From NCBI GenBank assembly GCA_002869845.2, contig NEWS02000004.1, positions 911,615 through 975,614 of the forward strand: a DNA stretch of 64,000 nt, read 5' to 3'. Made by a program: the position numbers and the translations under genes. The notes beneath the pieces are model-generated. The model ran no database searches. It was not told the DNA's origin and saw only the letters and a program-made list of their open reading frames with translations. Shown here piece after piece: positions 61,300 to 64,000 of the stretch. Within the stretch, counting starts at the first letter, position 1. Every line of letters starts with the position of its first letter. The DNA comes from Nitrospira sp. CG24B (GTDB lineage Bacteria; Nitrospirota; Nitrospiria; Nitrospirales; Nitrospiraceae).

Positions 61300-62091
61300 T
61301 TAGGTTTCTTTCAGCACCACACCGACTAATGTGAGAATGACGCACGCGAACCCGATGACCGTCAGATACGCCGCGCGCTTCGCTCTCCACCCAACGGTCA
61401 GCCGTCCAAGCAACACGACGAAATAGAAGACCCAGGTGACAAGCGCCCAAATTTGCTCAGGGTTCCAACTGACATAGGATCCACGCGCAAACTCAGCCGA
61501 GATGGCTCCCGTGACGATTCCCAAGGTCAGCAAGGGGAACCCCAAGACGATGGATTGCTGATTGAGATGATCGAGAAAGTCGAGCGCCGGCAACTTGCTG
61601 TAGAGAACATTGAACTGTTTCGACTTGAGGAGCCGATCCTGAATCAGGTACATCACTCCTGCCACGAAGGCGACGGTAAACCCCACCGTTCCCAACATGC
61701 TGAGCGTGACATGAAACCACAAGGTCTTGAACACAGGCTGAAGCGTGGGGACCGTTTCCGGAAGGGCTGCAGACGAGACCAAGGAGACCAGGGCTAAGGG
61801 CACCATGAAGGACCCAAGTACATGAATCCGATGGCGAAACTCGACCAGCACAAATACAAGAATGATCATCCAGGAGAAAAAAGAAAGGGCGTCCGAAAAG
61901 CTGGGCGGCGCCGTCGATGAGACCTCGACCATTCTGATAACGAGGGCAACGGTGTGGGAGATGAAGCCGACCGCCGTAATCGCTAATGACACATTTGACA
62001 AGGCTTCGGAGCGTCGCAGTAAATACGCAAGAAACGACATCGTGGCCACGAAGTACAGGACCATGGTGACCATGAAACAAACGGCTGCCAT
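61300..62091 (-). CDS. CcsA/HemX-type cytochrome c assembly membrane protein
   Basis: A 263-residue protein with about eight membrane helices. The conserved WWD-type segment is present in a changed form (ARGSYVSWNPEQIWALVTWVF) where canonical CcsA has SWDPKE. Conserved His residues lie in GFISHTVALVIRM and LWFHVTLSMLGTVGFTV. CcsA handles haem export for cytochrome c maturation; the hemA-adjacent HemX variants may instead regulate haem synthesis. Because the Trp/Asp region is altered, HemX-like is equally possible. First gene of the haem operon. Confidence 0.83.
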   Translation of the reverse strand: MAAVCFMVTMVLYFVATMSFLAYLLRRSEALSNVSLAITAVGFISHTVALVIRMVEVSSTAPPSFSDALSFFSWMIILVFVLVEFRHRIHVLGSFMVPLALVSLVSSAALPETVPTLQPVFKTLWFHVTLSMLGTVGFTVAFVAGVMYLIQDRLLKSKQFNVLYSKLPALDFLDHLNQQSIVLGFPLLTLGIVTGAISAEFARGSYVSWNPEQIWALVTWVFYFVVLLGRLTVGWRAKRAAYLTVIGFACVILTLVGVVLKET

Positions 62092-62144
62092 CGGGAATAC
62101 CCCTGCAGTGACTAGAGACCGACCCTCGACAAGATAAGCATGGA

Positions 62145-62174
62145 ATTATATCGATGCCGACCAAACAGAGTCAA
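62145..62174 (-). promoter_or_regulatory. Strong sigma70-type promoter for the haem operon
   Basis: Minus-strand TTGACT (62169-62174) and perfect TATAAT (62145-62150) lie 18 bases apart, matching consensus at 11 of 12 positions. Transcription would begin about 47 bases before the ccsA-like start. The -35 is inside the 5' coding end of the divergent rsmI-like gene if that gene starts at 62154. Confidence 0.75.
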
Positions 62175-62957
62175 CAAAACGCTGGCACGGCAATGACTTC
62201 GGTCAGCCGGTCACATCGGAGCGGAACGCTTTACGTGGTCGCAGTCCCCATCGGACATCCTGACGATGTGACCGTGCGCGCCCTTCGAGTTCTTAGCACG
62301 GTAGACCTGATCGCGTCCGAAGATCCAAAAGTGACACAACAACTCCTGATGCATCACAGCATTCGGGCCACCATGACGAGCTACGGGCCCAGAAATCTCC
62401 AAGAAAAAGTAGCGGTTCTTTTGCAACGGTTACAGCACGGGATTGATGTTGCGTTCGTATCGGATTGTGGCTCCCCACTCATCTCCGACCCCGGACATCT
62501 TCTCGTAGCCGCCGCGCATACGCATGGCATCCCGGTGGTTCCAGTCCCCGGTCCTTCTGCGATTATCGCAGCCCTGACTGCCGCAGGACTCCCCTGCGAC
62601 TCCTTCTATTTTCTTGGACATCTGCCGAGCGTCTCCTCACGTATCACCCAATGCCTTCTGGATTCCCTGAAGAGGAATGGTCCAACCGTTGCCTTCTGCA
62701 CAGGGACAGTGGTCGCGCGCATACTGAAGACCCTTGGCGATATCGCGCCTCACTGCTCTGTCGTTGTGGCGTACGATTTAACGAAGCCGAATGAGCACAT
62801 CATTCGCGGAACAGCTTGTGAGGTCAGTAAGAAACTTGGCTCGACTCGGGGACGGGACGTGACACTCGTTCTTGCAGGGAAAGATGGGACAGAATCAGAG
62901 GATCAAGATATGCGCCGTGCTCAATCGCTCTCCTCTCGACGGATCAAGACCCGATAG
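62154..62957 (+). CDS. RsmI-like SAM-dependent methyltransferase (tetrapyrrole methylase superfamily)
   Basis: A 267-residue protein. RsmI methylates the 2'-OH of C1402 in 16S rRNA. The product has the fold markers GTLYVVAVPIGH, LIASEDPKVTQQLL, VSDCGSPLISDPG and VPVPGPSAIIAALTAAGLP. Differences from canonical RsmI: TPIGN is VPIGH, EDTR is EDPK, and the usual YEAPHR-type motif is not found (FCTGTVVARILKTL). It is therefore a divergent RsmI or a paralogue with another substrate. The 5' end overlaps the minus-strand haem-operon promoter. A start at 62193 is possible; no good ribosome site marks either. It overlaps the convergent TusA-like gene by 37 bases. Confidence 0.72.
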   Translation: MPTKQSQQNAGTAMTSVSRSHRSGTLYVVAVPIGHPDDVTVRALRVLSTVDLIASEDPKVTQQLLMHHSIRATMTSYGPRNLQEKVAVLLQRLQHGIDVAFVSDCGSPLISDPGHLLVAAAHTHGIPVVPVPGPSAIIAALTAAGLPCDSFYFLGHLPSVSSRITQCLLDSLKRNGPTVAFCTGTVVARILKTLGDIAPHCSVVVAYDLTKPNEHIIRGTACEVSKKLGSTRGRDVTLVLAGKDGTESEDQDMRRAQSLSSRRIKTR

Positions 62958-63190
62958 GCCTGGTCGACTCGTTCTTGCGACAAGACCGTATGGCCTTCGT
63001 TCTCAACGCTACGAGGAACATTGCGGATGGGATCTCCATCATCGAGCAGCACCGACAGCACCTGCCCCTGCTCCAGTGTCTCCAGCTTGAGTTTCGTCTT
63101 CACGAAGTTATAGGGGCAAATCACGCCGCGAAGATCAAGCTCTGACACCGGTGTATCCGGCTCATTCTGATGCTCGTTCATCGTGTCCAT
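62921..63190 (-). CDS. TusA-family sulfur carrier
   Basis: An 89-residue protein with SELDLRGVICPYNFVKTKLKLE, the TusA/SirA fold with the conserved Cys-Pro. It ends VDQAYRVLIRREESD. TusA family members carry persulfide sulfur for tRNA thiolation or molybdopterin or take part in sulfur oxidation. ATG at 63190 was chosen; a GTG at 63196 and an ATG at 63181 are alternatives since no ribosome site is clear. The gene overlaps the convergent rsmI-like gene at its 3' end. Confidence 0.8.
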   Translation of the reverse strand: MDTMNEHQNEPDTPVSELDLRGVICPYNFVKTKLKLETLEQGQVLSVLLDDGDPIRNVPRSVENEGHTVLSQERVDQAYRVLIRREESD

Positions 63191-63269
63191 TTGCACAACG
63201 CAACAGAAGTTTGTGTCATGATGCTACCAAGAATGATGAGACGCTACATAATCAGGCTACAGCCCACAT

Positions 63270-63299
63270 AAAAAAAGGGGCAGCGATCGCTGCCCCTTT
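63270..63299 (-). terminator. Strong rho-independent terminator
   Basis: A 26-base perfect palindrome (63274-63299: AAAGGGGCAGCGA and its complement) with GCGATCGC at the centre. On the minus strand it is followed by a seven-T run, so it ends transcription of the right-edge gene. On the plus strand there is only TTT after the stem. Confidence 0.85.
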
Positions 63300-63330
63300 C
63301 GTCAAGCAACCTTCTGCTCACCGAATCAAC

Positions 63331-64000
63331 TCACTCCATCCCCTTAACAAGATTTGGCTTTGAGGCGTCAGTCCCATAATCGGACTTGTTCTGCGTCTGA
63401 TATCCCCATCCCGGTTGCGGCTCACAATTCCAGCAAGGCGCTGCACCGGTAAATTCACCAACGGTCGTATCAATGGTCCCAGTGATTTTTCCTGGAAGGA
63501 CTGCACCCGGCACACCACCAGTCACCCCACCACCATTCATCACGATCGCACGGTCATTCGCCGGGTCAGGCCGCTGTCCCAGTCCGCCGAATCCCTTTCT
63601 CGTCGCGACAATATTGATCACGGAAGCCTCCGACACCAATTTTCTTCCGGTTCCGAACGGCTGCTGCTGAGTCGTTTCTTCCCTGACCTGCACGGTCACT
63701 TCGTCTCCGACGTTGAGCTCGCGAATGGCTTGCATGTTGGATCGATCCGTCAGATGCAGTGTCATGACCGTCCGCGCACCATAGCCCGCCTTGCCTTCCT
63801 GACCTTCGTCTTGCATACGACCGGCCCCACCCGTTTCAATCATGAGTCGGTGCTGCGGCAAATCAAGCGCGAAGATCCGGCCCATCACGGTCTCGGGCTG
63901 GGAAAGCCGATCGAGGAACGCATTCCGATCGAACGCCTGAACACGGTTTGCATTTCCAGACACGTCACCGACCCCAGCTCCGACCCCCATTGCTGAGCCA
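63331..64000 (-). CDS. Hypothetical protein, 5' end cut by the right edge
   Basis: The visible 220 or so codons run to the window edge without a stop, so the N-terminus may be outside; ATG at 63990 is a possible internal start. Segments: a Gly-rich start (GVGAGVGDVSGNANRVQAF), a beta-rich core (TVMGRIFALDLPQHRLMIET, TVMTLHLTDRSNM, ELNVGDEVTVQVREETT), and a C-terminal Gly/Pro/Asn-rich part with two Cys (APCWNCEPQPGWGY). The DEVTVQV strand pattern resembles small OB- or barrel-like folds of exported proteins. Family not recognised. The gene ends at the strong terminator. Confidence 0.55.
   Translation of the reverse strand, partial: GSAMGVGAGVGDVSGNANRVQAFDRNAFLDRLSQPETVMGRIFALDLPQHRLMIETGGAGRMQDEGQEGKAGYGARTVMTLHLTDRSNMQAIRELNVGDEVTVQVREETTQQQPFGTGRKLVSEASVINIVATRKGFGGLGQRPDPANDRAIVMNGGGVTGGVPGAVLPGKITGTIDTTVGEFTGAAPCWNCEPQPGWGYQTQNKSDYGTDASKPNLVKGME

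Noticed and set aside
1..64000. CRISPR array, insertion sequence, prophage, tRNA or rRNA
   Set aside because: No regularly spaced repeats, transposase or integrase, or RNA gene signature was seen on either strand.

Overview
The window looks like a chromosome segment of a Gram-negative, diderm bacterium with moderately high GC. Gene content and order suggest a member of Nitrospirota, probably Nitrospira-like: a phosphoglycerate dehydrogenase beside a class V aminotransferase, a ccsA-hemA-hemC-cobA/hemD-hemB run leading into ribF-tilS-hpt-ftsH-folP-glmM-comEC, and a large Wza/Wzc/Wzx/Wzy locus. The taxonomic call is an inference; no rRNA or tRNA gene is present to test it.

Layout. (1) 1-4.9 kb, minus strand: class V aminotransferase, serA, hisZ and a dnaB cut by the left edge, behind a TTGACA-type promoter. 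(2) 5.1-11.5 kb: LysM lytic transglycosylase, membrane-anchored TPR protein, bioF, tandem pilT/pilU retraction ATPases and a small membrane-bound monohaem cytochrome c. (3) 11.5-16.2 kb: a DUF937/YidB-like protein, then five consecutive exported proteins (outer-membrane barrel, Slp-type lipoprotein, exported intradiol dioxygenase, DUF4412-like protein, unknown secreted protein). (4) 16.5-21.2 kb: orphan MinD/FlhG-like ATPase, pyruvate kinase, small exported protein, mtnA. (5) 21.3-45.9 kb, all minus: an exopolysaccharide/O-antigen locus of about 23 genes. Read in transcription order it starts with a ribbon-helix-helix regulator and an HD-GYP protein, continues with Wza, Wzc (BY-kinase), Wzy, glycosyltransferases, Wzx and methyltransferases, and ends with a PHP-like membrane protein, WbqC, a PIG-L deacetylase, a DegT aminotransferase and a WecA/MraY-type initiating transferase. 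Most genes overlap by 1-10 bases. (6) 46.1-62.1 kb, all minus: haem biosynthesis followed by ribF, tilS, hpt, ftsH, folP, glmM and comEC. (7) 62.1-64 kb: an RsmI-like methyltransferase, a TusA-like protein, a strong terminator and a right-edge gene of unknown function.

How the genes fit together. The polysaccharide locus has every step of a Wzx/Wzy pathway: lipid-linked initiation, sugar amination/deacetylation, extension by at least six glycosyltransferases, flipping, polymerisation, chain-length control and export. Its proximal regulators suggest control by a DNA-binding protein and possibly cyclic-di-GMP turnover. The locus carries a broken asparagine synthetase gene: the middle of the synthase domain has been deleted and the frame shifted. 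The haem operon has a near-consensus promoter that lies partly inside the 5' end of the divergent rsmI-like gene.

I found no CRISPR array, insertion sequence, prophage, tRNA or rRNA. No clearly new defence or mobile system is visible. The most unusual items are the deleted asnB, the PHP-like protein with membrane helices inserted in its hydrolase domain, the regulator pair at the head of the polysaccharide locus, the divergent RsmI paralogue, and the run of five exported proteins.
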